Source: Actinomadura sp. DC4 (GTDB lineage: Bacteria > Actinomycetota > Actinomycetes > Streptosporangiales > Streptosporangiaceae). Taken from it: a DNA stretch of 64,000 bases. Position 1 is the first letter of the stretch, and each line of letters begins with the position of its first letter. The position numbers and the translations under genes are program-made. A model generated the notes under the pieces. That model worked only from the letters and a program-made list of their open reading frames with translations, ran no database searches and was not told the origin of the DNA. The stretch covers positions 1-64,000 of the forward strand of contig NZ_JAUEQY010000044.1 of assembly GCF_030406325.1 (NCBI RefSeq), in the 5' to 3' direction. Shown piece after piece: positions 35,563 to 42,705 of this stretch.

Positions 35563-36518
35563 CCGCCGTCACGATCGTCGGTGCGGGCAGCATCGGGGTC
35601 GCGTGGGCGGTCGTGTTCTCCCGCGCCGGCCATCGCGTCGCGGTGTACGACGTCGACGCCGGCCGTGTCGCCTCGGCGCTGCCGGAGGTCGAGAGCCGGC
35701 TGGCCGAGCTCGCCGGGTTCGGCCTGGTCGAGGACGGCGTGGGCGAGGTGCTCGCCCGGGTGACCGTCACGGCCGACCTCGACGAGGCGCTCGACGGCAC
35801 CGCGTACGTGCAGGAATGCGTGGTCGAGTCGCTCGAGGTCAAGCGGGAGCTGTTCGCCTCGCTGGACCGGCGTACGGGCACTGACGTCGTGCTGGCGAGC
35901 TCCACGTCGATGATCCCCTGCTCCCGGTTCGCGGACGGCCTGTCCGGGCGGGCGCGGTGTCTCGTCGTGCATCCCGGCAACCCGCCGTACCTGCTGCCGA
36001 TCGCCGAGCTCGCGCCCGCGCCGTTCACCGACCCGGCGACGGTCTCCCGCGCGCGGTCGCTGCTGTCCGCGGCGGGCATGGTGCCGGTCCTGGTCGGCAA
36101 GGAGAACGAGGGCTTCGTCTTCAACCGGCTGCAGGGGGCCCTGCTGCGCGAGGCGTACTGTCTCGTACGCGACGGCGTCGCCTCACCGGCCGACGTGGAC
36201 CGTGTCGTCAGCTCCGGCCTGGGCCGGCGCTGGGCCGTCCTCGGCCCGTTCGCGACCGCGGACCTGAACACGCGCGGCGGTATCGAGCGCCATGCCGAAC
36301 TGCTCGGCCCGGCGTACGCCCGCATGGGAGCCGAGCGCGGGCAGGACGACCCGTGGACACCGGACCTCGTCGCGCGCGTCGCCTCGGAGGTGCACGAGAG
36401 CCTGCCCCCCGGAGACTGGGCCGCGAACGTCGAGCGGCGCGACCGCGCGCTGATGCGGCTGGAGCAGGCCCGGCGTACGGATCCGTCGGCGTTCGGCGGC
36501 TTCACCCGGGCCGACTGA
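35559..36518 (+). CDS. 3-hydroxyacyl-CoA dehydrogenase-fold NAD-dependent dehydrogenase
   Basis: Protein of 319 aa. 'VTIVGAGSIGVAWAVVFSRAGHRVAVYDVD' is a clear NAD site, and 'ASSTSMIPCSRFADGL', 'CLVVHPGNPPYLLPIAEL' (with the catalytic-type His) and 'GFVFNRLQGALLREAY' follow the HAD/lambda-crystallin (L-gulonate 3-dehydrogenase) pattern. Single-domain members of this length often act on free 3-hydroxy acids or carnitine rather than CoA esters. It starts at GTG 35559 overlapping the GcvPB-like stop, so it is the last translationally coupled gene of the operon. A strong terminator follows immediately. Confidence 0.85.
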   Translation: MTAVTIVGAGSIGVAWAVVFSRAGHRVAVYDVDAGRVASALPEVESRLAELAGFGLVEDGVGEVLARVTVTADLDEALDGTAYVQECVVESLEVKRELFASLDRRTGTDVVLASSTSMIPCSRFADGLSGRARCLVVHPGNPPYLLPIAELAPAPFTDPATVSRARSLLSAAGMVPVLVGKENEGFVFNRLQGALLREAYCLVRDGVASPADVDRVVSSGLGRRWAVLGPFATADLNTRGGIERHAELLGPAYARMGAERGQDDPWTPDLVARVASEVHESLPPGDWAANVERRDRALMRLEQARRTDPSAFGGFTRAD

Positions 36519-36572
36519 GCCCTGAGACTCCCGTTGGCCTCTCGCGCGGAGAGGCCAACGGGACGGGCTCAG
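36515..36572. terminator. Bidirectional intrinsic terminator
   Basis: A perfect 13-bp inverted repeat, CCCGTTGGCCTCT (36530-36542) and its complement (36550-36562), with a 7-base loop, is nested inside an outer 8-bp repeat, CTGAGCCC (36515-36522) and GGGCTCAG (36565-36572). It fills the gap between the convergent dehydrogenase and alginate-lyase genes and overlaps both stop codons. There is no strong T-run. It should fold in transcripts from either side. Confidence 0.85.
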
Positions 36573-37411
36573 CTGTGAGCCACGGTCAGGGCGTAGAACT
36601 TGACCTTCGCGCCGTTGCTGGTGCTGCTGGAGGAGGACTGGTTGTAGGCGCCGGCCTTGAAGTACTGGTGGTAGGCGTTGAAGCCCGACGCGATCGCGTA
36701 GCTCTTCGTGGTTCCGTTGACGGTGATCTGGATCTTGCCGCCGACGATCGCGATGACGTAGCTCCACTGGGTGCCGAGCGGCACGTTGGTCAGGGTGGAG
36801 GTGGTCTGCCCGCCGTCGGGGGACTTCTCCAGGCCGAGGACGACGTCGCCGTTGGAGTGGTAGTACAGCTCCAGCAGCGGCTTCGTCGACGATCCGCCGC
36901 TGCCGAGGTGGATCTGGCCGACGCAGACGTTCTTGGTCACCGACACGATCCGCAGGGTGGCCGACAGCTTGTGGGTGCCGGACAGGGCCCAGTCCGCGGC
37001 GCTGCCGTTGCTGTTCATCTCACGCAGTTCGGTGCGCGCGTAGCTCGAGTTCGGTGTGGTGACCCCGGCCTCGGGGTCCCAGAAGGTCATCGAGCCGTCG
37101 TTCTTGTCCGTCCAGAAGTAGGCCGGGTTCGTGTAGCCGCTCGCGCCCTTGAGCTGCGAGGGCGGGATCGTGGTCGGCGAGCCGGGCGATCCGATCGGGA
37201 GCTGGAGCGACCAGACCGACAGGTTGAAGTTGCCGCCGGGCGCGACGGCCGGGTCGAGGCTGGCGGCGCTGGACGCGGCGGCCAGACCGGCATTGGTTCC
37301 CACGGCGTGCCCGGCGCCGATGGCACCCGCGGCGATCGCCATGACACCACCCGCGGCGAGCGCGAGCACCTTCCGGCGGGCATGCCGGTTTCCGTTGTTC
37401 ACTGCGGTCAC
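36569..37411 (-). CDS. Secreted polysaccharide lyase, PL7 alginate lyase
   Basis: Protein of 280 aa. A twin-arginine-like signal ('HARRKVLALAAGG', residues 10-22, then a hydrophobic stretch to about 35) leads into a PL7 beta-jelly-roll. The three PL7 signatures are present: 'RTELREM' (126-132), 'QIH' (166-168) and 'YFKAGAYNQ' (250-258), supplying the catalytic Arg, Gln, His and Tyr. It should cleave alginate by beta-elimination outside the cell. The GTG at 37411 has GGAG 8 bases upstream; an in-frame GTG three codons later is possible. It is a single gene with its own promoter, and no uptake genes for oligo-alginate are adjacent. Confidence 0.92.
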   Translation of the reverse strand: MTAVNNGNRHARRKVLALAAGGVMAIAAGAIGAGHAVGTNAGLAAASSAASLDPAVAPGGNFNLSVWSLQLPIGSPGSPTTIPPSQLKGASGYTNPAYFWTDKNDGSMTFWDPEAGVTTPNSSYARTELREMNSNGSAADWALSGTHKLSATLRIVSVTKNVCVGQIHLGSGGSSTKPLLELYYHSNGDVVLGLEKSPDGGQTTSTLTNVPLGTQWSYVIAIVGGKIQITVNGTTKSYAIASGFNAYHQYFKAGAYNQSSSSSTSNGAKVKFYALTVAHS

Positions 37412-37525
37412 GAGAGGTTCTCCTTCACGTGCGGGGGCACACGCGTCCTGGCGGGGGCGCGAAGGTTGCCATGCGTCTTGCCGTACGTCGGATTCCCGGG
37501 GCGGAGACGGAGGTTCGCTCCCGGG

Positions 37526-37564
37526 CTGTGACGTCACAGTAGGGATCTGACCAGTGATTGTAAA
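37526..37564 (-). promoter_or_regulatory. Alginate lyase promoter and CTGTGACGTCACAG palindrome
   Basis: On the minus strand: -35 TTTACA (37559-37564), 17-bp spacer, -10 TACTGT (37536-37541). A perfect 14-bp palindrome CTGTGACGTCACAG (37526-37539) covers the -10 and start point and is a good operator candidate. The AT-rich bases 37555-37585 just upstream include two ACTTAA copies. The rest of the 37412-37734 gap holds only the lyase leader and the terminator at 37678-37713. Confidence 0.6.
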
Positions 37565-37677
37565 GATACTTAACCATTACTTAAGCCGGCGGTCGACGGT
37601 GGCGTTCGGCGCGATCCACGGGACGGTCATGGCCTTGCCTGCGACAATGCAGGTGACCGGGTCGCCCGGATGATCGA

Positions 37678-37713
37678 CCGGCTGGGCGCGTCCTTGCGGG
37701 CGCGTCCAGCCGG
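37678..37713 (-). terminator. Intrinsic terminator hairpin
   Basis: A 16-bp stem (CCGGCTGGGCGCGTCC paired with its near-complement, two G-T pairs) around a TTGC loop. It begins 22 bases past the stop codon of the repeat protein at 37735 and would end its transcript. It lacks a T-run, as is usual in GC-rich actinomycetes. Confidence 0.7.
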
Positions 37714-37734
37714 CGGCTCAATCAGCGAGCGGTC

Positions 37735-39531
37735 TTACTTGGATCTGCTGCCTCTCGACAGGCCGAGCGCACCTCGTACGCCGACGGCCGCGCCGGTGAT
37801 GCCGCCGATGCCCCAGCCATGGCCCTCATCGGACCAGCTCTGCTTGGTGGCCGGGTTGTAGTGGTCCATGGCGATCCCCCAGGCCGCGCCGATGGGCGTG
37901 TCCGAGAAGGGGGCCTGGAAACCGGCGTACTTGGTGATCCCGACCCTGTTCTCGGGGTCGGCCAGCGGCGCGTACGAGACCTCTGCCCCGACCACCACGG
38001 GTCCCTCGCCGAGCCTGATGCCCGGCTTGGGGGTCGTGACCAAGCCGATCGGTGCCTGTACCTGGCCGAAGAACTCGATGCTCTTCAGCCCGGGATCCAC
38101 ACCCGGCATGGAGAGGGCGTACGCCTGGAAGCCCACCTTCTGGGCGACCACCGGCCAGGCCCTGACCATTCCGATGATGGCAGGCGGGTCGAACTGGACT
38201 CCCAGCCTGACCCCGAACGCCTTTCTGGCAAAGGCGAAATCGAACCCGAGCACATATTGCCGCCCGAGTTCGTCCTCCACTACGGCGACCGGCTGGAAAT
38301 TCCGTACGGGATCCTCATTGGGGTCCAGGTCCGCGGCGGCTCTGATCGCGGCGAGATCCTCCTCACTGAGGAAGCTCGGCGCGTCGTCCACCACGATCCC
38401 CGGTACCCCCTCGGCGATCACCGCGTCGGGGTCGTCCACCGGAGGCGCGTTCTGGTCGATCTCACCGACCTGCGCCATCGCCCGGATGGTGGCGAGATCC
38501 TCGGGACTGAGGAAGCCCACCGCGTTGTCCACCATGACCCCTGGCACCGGCGTCGAGAGTGCATCGTCGATGTTCGGCTGGGCCGTCACGTTGGCGGGAT
38601 CCTTTTCGGAACTCACCTGCGCGGCGGCGTCGATGGTGGAGCGGTCCTCAGGGCTGAGGAAACTCGGTGCGTTGTCGACCACGGTTCCCGGCACCGCTGC
38701 GGCGGCTGCCGCCTCGGCGCCGAGGTCGGTCGTGGCCGGCCGCGCGGCGGTCTCGGCCGTCTGTGCGGTCGCCGTGGCCTCGCTGTCCTGCGCGGGTGCC
38801 GCCGCGGCCGGGGAGTCGGCCGAAACGTTGCTGACGGAGATCCCGTCGACGGACGTCGCCTCGCCGCTCACCGTGGAGGACGGAGCGTCCCCCGTGGCGG
38901 CGGACGGTGCGGCCGAGGAGTCCTCGCCCTTGGCGGACGGGGAACCCTCGCCGGTCGTGGACGTGCCGTCTGCGGTGGAGGAGTCCCCGGGCGCGGTGGA
39001 CGACGGGGAGTCCCCGTTGTTCGCCGACGCGGAGGAGTCGCCCGTACCGGAGGAGTCGCCCGTACCGGTCGACATGGAGGACGAGCCCCCGCTGTTCGCC
39101 GATGCGGAGGAGTCCCCGCCGTTGGCGGACGTCCCGGAGACGCCGTTGCCGTCGGATGAGGCTCCTCCCTCGCCGCCCGTCGAGGAGGCTCCTTCGCCAC
39201 CGGTCGACGAGGCTCCCTCACCGCTGGACGACGAACCTCCCTCACCACTGGACGATGAGGATCCTCCTTCTCCGCCGCCGCTGGAGGAACTGCTTCCGGC
39301 GGATCCGGAACCTCCGTCGCCGCCGGAGCCGCCGTCATCGGCGTGGGCACTGGTCAGACCCATCAGCAGACCGACGAAGATGCCGGTCACGAAGACGATG
39401 GCGACGGTGTAGAGAGTGGCCTTGGCCACGCGGCGGCCGGCGGACGCGTAGCGCCTCACCGACCCGGACTGTCGCGGCTCCTGCGCGACGGTGCTGTCGT
39501 ACGCCGGGTTCCCGGCGCGTTGAGCGGTCAT
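37735..39531 (-). CDS. Membrane-anchored Ser/Gly-rich surface protein with threefold repeat
   Basis: Unrecognised protein of 598 aa. A basic N-terminus and one hydrophobic segment (about residues 38-61, 'ATLYTVAIVFVTGIFVGLLM') look like an uncleaved signal anchor or signal peptide ending 'SAHA'. Residues 66-275 are a low-complexity Ser/Gly/Glu/Thr/Ala linker. Three repeats follow at about 280-306, 329-355 and 376-402, each reading VPG(T/V/I)-x-VD-(N/D)-A-x-x-FLS-x-ED. A C-terminal domain (about 410-590) is rich in Gly and aromatic residues with no family I recognise. The ATG at 39531 is preferred because GGAG lies 7 bases before it. It is probably an exported protein with a long stalk through the cell wall. 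Confidence 0.75.
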   Translation of the reverse strand: MTAQRAGNPAYDSTVAQEPRQSGSVRRYASAGRRVAKATLYTVAIVFVTGIFVGLLMGLTSAHADDGGSGGDGGSGSAGSSSSSGGGEGGSSSSSGEGGSSSSGEGASSTGGEGASSTGGEGGASSDGNGVSGTSANGGDSSASANSGGSSSMSTGTGDSSGTGDSSASANNGDSPSSTAPGDSSTADGTSTTGEGSPSAKGEDSSAAPSAATGDAPSSTVSGEATSVDGISVSNVSADSPAAAAPAQDSEATATAQTAETAARPATTDLGAEAAAAAAVPGTVVDNAPSFLSPEDRSTIDAAAQVSSEKDPANVTAQPNIDDALSTPVPGVMVDNAVGFLSPEDLATIRAMAQVGEIDQNAPPVDDPDAVIAEGVPGIVVDDAPSFLSEEDLAAIRAAADLDPNEDPVRNFQPVAVVEDELGRQYVLGFDFAFARKAFGVRLGVQFDPPAIIGMVRAWPVVAQKVGFQAYALSMPGVDPGLKSIEFFGQVQAPIGLVTTPKPGIRLGEGPVVVGAEVSYAPLADPENRVGITKYAGFQAPFSDTPIGAAWGIAMDHYNPATKQSWSDEGHGWGIGGITGAAVGVRGALGLSRGSRSK

Positions 39532-39590
39532 GGACATGCTCCTGGAGTGGGGCGACCCGATCGGGGCCGCGTGACAGAGATGAACGCAGG

Positions 39591-39621
39591 ACAAAAACCG
39601 GGTCGCTCCCAAAGACGACCC
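39591..39621 (-). promoter_or_regulatory. Possible leader hairpin with T-run
   Basis: In the minus-strand leader of the repeat protein, GGGTCG and CGACCC (39600-39605 and 39616-39621) form a 6-bp stem with a 10-base loop, followed by GGTTTTTG. It resembles a small intrinsic terminator placed about 60 bases before the start codon, so it could attenuate the gene. No known riboswitch consensus is recognised upstream. Confidence 0.3.
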
Positions 39622-39639
39622 AACCCGCGCTGCGGCTCT

Positions 39640-40175
39640 GTGACCACCGCAACAGGGAAACGCATCGCAACCAGGTCAAACAATGCGCCTCTTCACTTCC
39701 AGTTCAGACATGAGCTAAAGCCATCAAGCACACCAGAAGCGGCAAAACAACACTTATCACGCCGACCATTGCTTGACAAGGCACAACCGATTCGGCGTCG
39801 ATGGCGCGTGCTTACTCCTGCAGAAATCACCCGCCTCGACCTGGTATTACTTCCCCGGAAATGGGAGCTTGCGGATGAATTCCGGAAACTCGCCGATGAT
39901 GCTGACGCATGGTCTGGGCATCGCCGTACACCGACACCGCCCGTACGGCCGAGAAGGTCCAACTGAGCGTCGGGTGACGCCCTCAGGAGTGGCCGCACTC
40001 GGGGACGGGGTGGTTCCAGTGCAGGACGGTGAGGGGATGGCGGGTGGACGGATGATGGATGCTCTCGGCCGTGATGTGGTACGCAGAAGCGAGCCGAAAC
40101 CACCTAACCGCATCGTAGATGCGAGCCCTGCGCGGACCTTTTCTGGTGAATACGCCGGTCTGGCAGGATCGGGGG
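39640..40175. other. AT-richer gap with a possible small gene
   Basis: This gap between the repeat protein and the oxidase at 40176 has clearly lower GC and unlike codon use up to about 39910. The plus-strand frame ending at 39966 is open and from a GTG at 39808 would read 'VLTPAEITRLDLVLLPRKWE' and about 32 more residues, which looks protein-like. No ribosome site or family was recognised. It may be a remnant of horizontally acquired DNA. Beyond 39970 the sequence is normal GC-rich leader without a clear signal. Confidence 0.35.
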
Positions 40176-40853
40176 ATGTCTCTCAGTCAACGCCCCCGGC
40201 GGGCGATGCGGGATCTGCTGCGAGGGTTGCCGGTGTTCGCCGCGGACCTGCCCGAGTTCGACGCCGGCGCCGTGCCTGCGGAGCCGGTGTCGCTGTTCAC
40301 GGAATGGCTGGACGGAGCGATCGAGGCCGGGGTGCCCGAGCCGCACGCGATGACCGTGTCCACGGCCGACGGCGAGGGACGCCCGTCCTCGCGGATTCTG
40401 ATCTGCAAGGACGTCGACGCGGACGGCCACTGGTACTTCGCCGCGAACGGGACCAGCCGCAAGGGGCGTGAGCTGGCGGCCAACCCCCACGCCGCGCTGG
40501 CGTTCTACTGGGCGCCGCAGGGCCGCCAGATCCGTGTCCGCGGTCCGGTACGCGCGGCCGGGGCCGAGCGCAGCGCGGCCGACTTCCTGGCCCGGTCCCC
40601 GGGCTCACGCGCCGAGGCGCTCACCGGCCGGCAGTCCGACGTGCTGGAGGACCCGGCCGATCTGGAGGCCGCCGTACGGGCCGCCGCGGACCGGCTCACG
40701 GCGGATCCGGGGCTGGTCGCCCCGGGGTGGACCCTCTATGCGGTTGCCGCCGCCGAGGTGGAGTTCTGGCAGGCCGACCGGGACCGTCGCCACACCCGCC
40801 TGCGGTACACCCGCGACGGGGCGGCCTGGGCCCGTGAGCGCCTCTGGCCCTGA
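40176..40853 (+). CDS. pdxH: Pyridoxamine 5'-phosphate oxidase-family protein
   Basis: FMN-binding split-barrel protein of 225 aa. 'PSSRILICKDVDADGHWYF', 'GTSRKGRELAANPHAALAFY' and 'RQIRVRGPV' correspond to the PNPOx FMN-binding core, and the C-terminus ends 'VEFWQADRDRRHTRLRYTRD' and 'RLWP' like PdxH dimerisation regions. Canonical PdxH has R-L-H in that C-terminal loop, and here it reads R-H-T-R, so PLP-forming activity is probable but not certain. A PhzG-type role is an alternative. ATG 40176 follows a G-run. It is a single gene, convergent with the next. Confidence 0.75.
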   Translation: MSLSQRPRRAMRDLLRGLPVFAADLPEFDAGAVPAEPVSLFTEWLDGAIEAGVPEPHAMTVSTADGEGRPSSRILICKDVDADGHWYFAANGTSRKGRELAANPHAALAFYWAPQGRQIRVRGPVRAAGAERSAADFLARSPGSRAEALTGRQSDVLEDPADLEAAVRAAADRLTADPGLVAPGWTLYAVAAAEVEFWQADRDRRHTRLRYTRDGAAWARERLWP

Positions 40854-40866
40854 TCCTGTTCGGGCG

Positions 40867-41364
40867 TCAGAGCCGGGTGAGGCGGTCGGTGGGGCCGATC
40901 CAGATCCGTACGATCCGCGAGATGTACCGGCCACCGGCCAGATCCCCGGGTACGGCCAGGTGCGGACCTTCGGCGTCCAGCGCCCGGCCGTCCATCCAGG
41001 TGGCGAGCAGCGCCCGGGTCCGCCCGTAGCGCGGGTCGATCTCGCCCCACGACAACACCGCGACGTGCCCGTCCGCTCCTGCCACCGCGAGCAGATACCG
41101 CGCCCGGTCCTTGGTGATCACCGGATCGAACCGCGGGCCGGCCGCCGAGACGACGTCGAACAGCAGCGGCCCGGTGAAGACGTGCCGCTGCGGCCCGCGA
41201 CGCGCGCAGACGAAGTCCGTCTCGACGGTGTGCTGCGGCAGATCCCGCAACTCGGCGACGGTGTGCGATCGGGGGAGTGCCAGGTCCCCTGCCAGCCGTA
41301 CCCGCTGTGACGGACTGGCCCCGGGCATGAGTACGGTCGACGGCTCAGGCGCCATGTCAGTCAT
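40867..41364 (-). CDS. Molybdopterin-domain (sulfite oxidase-like) protein
   Basis: Protein of 165 aa corresponding to a stand-alone oxidoreductase molybdopterin-binding domain. 'VRLAGDLALPRSHTVAELRD' is the domain start, and 'HTVETDFVCARRGPQRHVFT' contains the Cys expected to bind the molybdenum; 'RIVRIWIG' ends it. It is shorter than full sulfite oxidases, which add a dimerisation domain. The ATG at 41364 has GGAGG 5 bases upstream. No signal peptide and no redox partner gene are adjacent, so the function is open. Confidence 0.72.
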   Translation of the reverse strand: MTDMAPEPSTVLMPGASPSQRVRLAGDLALPRSHTVAELRDLPQHTVETDFVCARRGPQRHVFTGPLLFDVVSAAGPRFDPVITKDRARYLLAVAGADGHVAVLSWGEIDPRYGRTRALLATWMDGRALDAEGPHLAVPGDLAGGRYISRIVRIWIGPTDRLTRL

Positions 41365-41457
41365 CGGGACCTCCCGACGGCCCCGCACGGGAGGTCGCAC
41401 ACGGCCGTCCTGTAGGGGATTCCGCACCCGCGACCCGCCTCGAACCCCGACCGGCCG

Positions 41458-41841
41458 CTACTTCCCGGACCTCCGGCCGGTGGCGTTCTCCGCGGCCGTC
41501 TCGATCACTTCGTCCAGGACGTCGCGGGAGCGGACCAGGTCGGTGATCATCTGGTCGATGCGGGCGCGTTCGGCGGTGAGGTCGGTGACCAGGCGTGGGG
41601 TGGCGATCTCCGAGGGGCCGCCGTCCGTGTCGCGCATGCAGGGCAGGAGTTCGGCGATCTTCTTGCTGTGCAGGCCCGCGGCGAAGAGCTCCTGGATCCG
41701 GATGACACGGTCGACCGCGCGTTCGGGGAAGTCGCGGTGGCCGCCCGGGGTGCGGTCGGCGGTCAGCAGGCCCTGCTGCTCGTAGTAGCGCAGCGAGCGT
41801 TCACTCACCCCGGTACGCCGCGCGAGTTCGCCGATCCGCAC
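41458..41841 (-). CDS. MerR-family transcriptional regulator
   Basis: Regulator of 127 aa. The MerR HTH 'MRIGELARRTGVSERSLRYYEQQGLL' at the N-terminus, 'GGHRDFPERAVDRVIRIQ' next, and a C-terminal coiled coil ('ERARIDQMITDLVRSRDVLDE'). It lacks a long effector domain. It is divergent, with 17 bases between, from the broken SDR gene, a common regulator/target layout. If that gene was its target, the regulator may now be an orphan. Confidence 0.88.
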   Translation of the reverse strand: MRIGELARRTGVSERSLRYYEQQGLLTADRTPGGHRDFPERAVDRVIRIQELFAAGLHSKKIAELLPCMRDTDGGPSEIATPRLVTDLTAERARIDQMITDLVRSRDVLDEVIETAAENATGRRSGK

Positions 41842-41858
41842 TCTCCCACCTCACATCC

Positions 41859-42472
41859 ATGTCAGATTCTATCCCGGGACCGCCTATCGGAGAGGTCTCC
41901 GGCGGAATCAGCAGCGGCCCCTCGGCTCCGGCTTCGGTGCCGCGTCCACGGCCGCCGAGGTCGCGGGCGGGACCGGCCTGAGTGGCAAGGTCACCGTTGT
42001 CACCGGCGGGTACTCCGGCCTCGGCGTCGAGACTACGACCCCCTGAGCGCGTACGGGCAGTCCACGACCGCGAACGTCCTCTTCGCCGTCGAGGCCGACC
42101 GGCGCGGCCGGGAGGACGGCATCCGCGCGTTCGCCCTGTACCCGGGCAGCGTCATCACGCCGCTGGTCCGCCACACCCCCATCGAGGAGATGCGGCGGAC
42201 GGGCTTCGCGGACGACAACGGCGACCCGGTCATCGACCCGGAGCGGAATTTGAAGACGTCGAACAGGGCGCGTCGTGTGGTGCGCCACGAGCCCCCGCCT
42301 GGACGGCCTCGGCGGGCGCTACCGCGAGAACAGCGACGTCGCCCCGCTCGCGCACGACCAGGCGCCCCGGCGGACGGCGCCCGGCACGAGGTCGTTCGGC
42401 GTCGTGCCGTACGCCCTCGACCCCGCGTCGGCCGTCCGCCTCTGGGATCGCGGTGTACGGCTGACGGCGTAG
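41859..42472 (+). pseudogene. SDR-family oxidoreductase pseudogene
   Basis: Pieces of one SDR gene are spread over different frames. From ATG 41859 there is a short N-terminus, then after a frame change 'AASTAAEVAGGTGLSGKVTV' and 'VTGGYSGLGVET' (NAD site). At about 42030 the middle third, including the catalytic Ser region, is absent, and the frame jumps to 'YDPLSAYGQSTTAN', where the usual YxxxK lysine is Thr. A last shift near 42270 leads to 'WCATSPRLDGLGG' and a normal-looking C-terminus. At least three disruptions and an internal deletion make a working enzyme impossible. Confidence 0.8.
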
Positions 42473-42527
42473 TTCCGGCCGACCATGATCCCCGTCGGCC
42501 GCTCCGGCGGCGCCGTTTTGCGGCCGG

Positions 42528-42557
42528 GTTAATAACGTACGAAACCAATGTTAATAA
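42528..42557 (+). repeat. GTTAATAA direct repeat upstream of cyclitol cluster
   Basis: Two identical octamers GTTAATAA (42528-42535 and 42550-42557) are spaced 22 bases apart, about two helical turns, in a distinctly AT-rich patch (42525-42620) within the gap between the SDR pseudogene and the MDR gene. They could be an activator or repressor site for the cluster. Confidence 0.4.
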
Positions 42558-42669
42558 AACTCGCCGGTAACCAAATATCCGCTCCGGGCCGAACAAATAT
42601 TTCCGGCCCCGCGCGAAGACGGGAGCTGGCACTTTACCTTGCCGTAACGCCCGCGACGTGGTTACCGCG

Positions 42670-42699
42670 TTGACAGCCGCGAGCGGAGTCACCCATCCT
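42670..42699 (+). promoter_or_regulatory. Candidate promoter for a leaderless transcript
   Basis: -35 TTGACA (42670-42675), 18-bp spacer, -10 CATCCT (42694-42699). The GTG at 42706 lies 6 bases after the -10, where the transcript would begin. The MDR gene would then be translated from a leaderless mRNA, which agrees with the lack of a ribosome site before it. Confidence 0.45.
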
Positions 42700-42705
42700 C
42701 GATTC

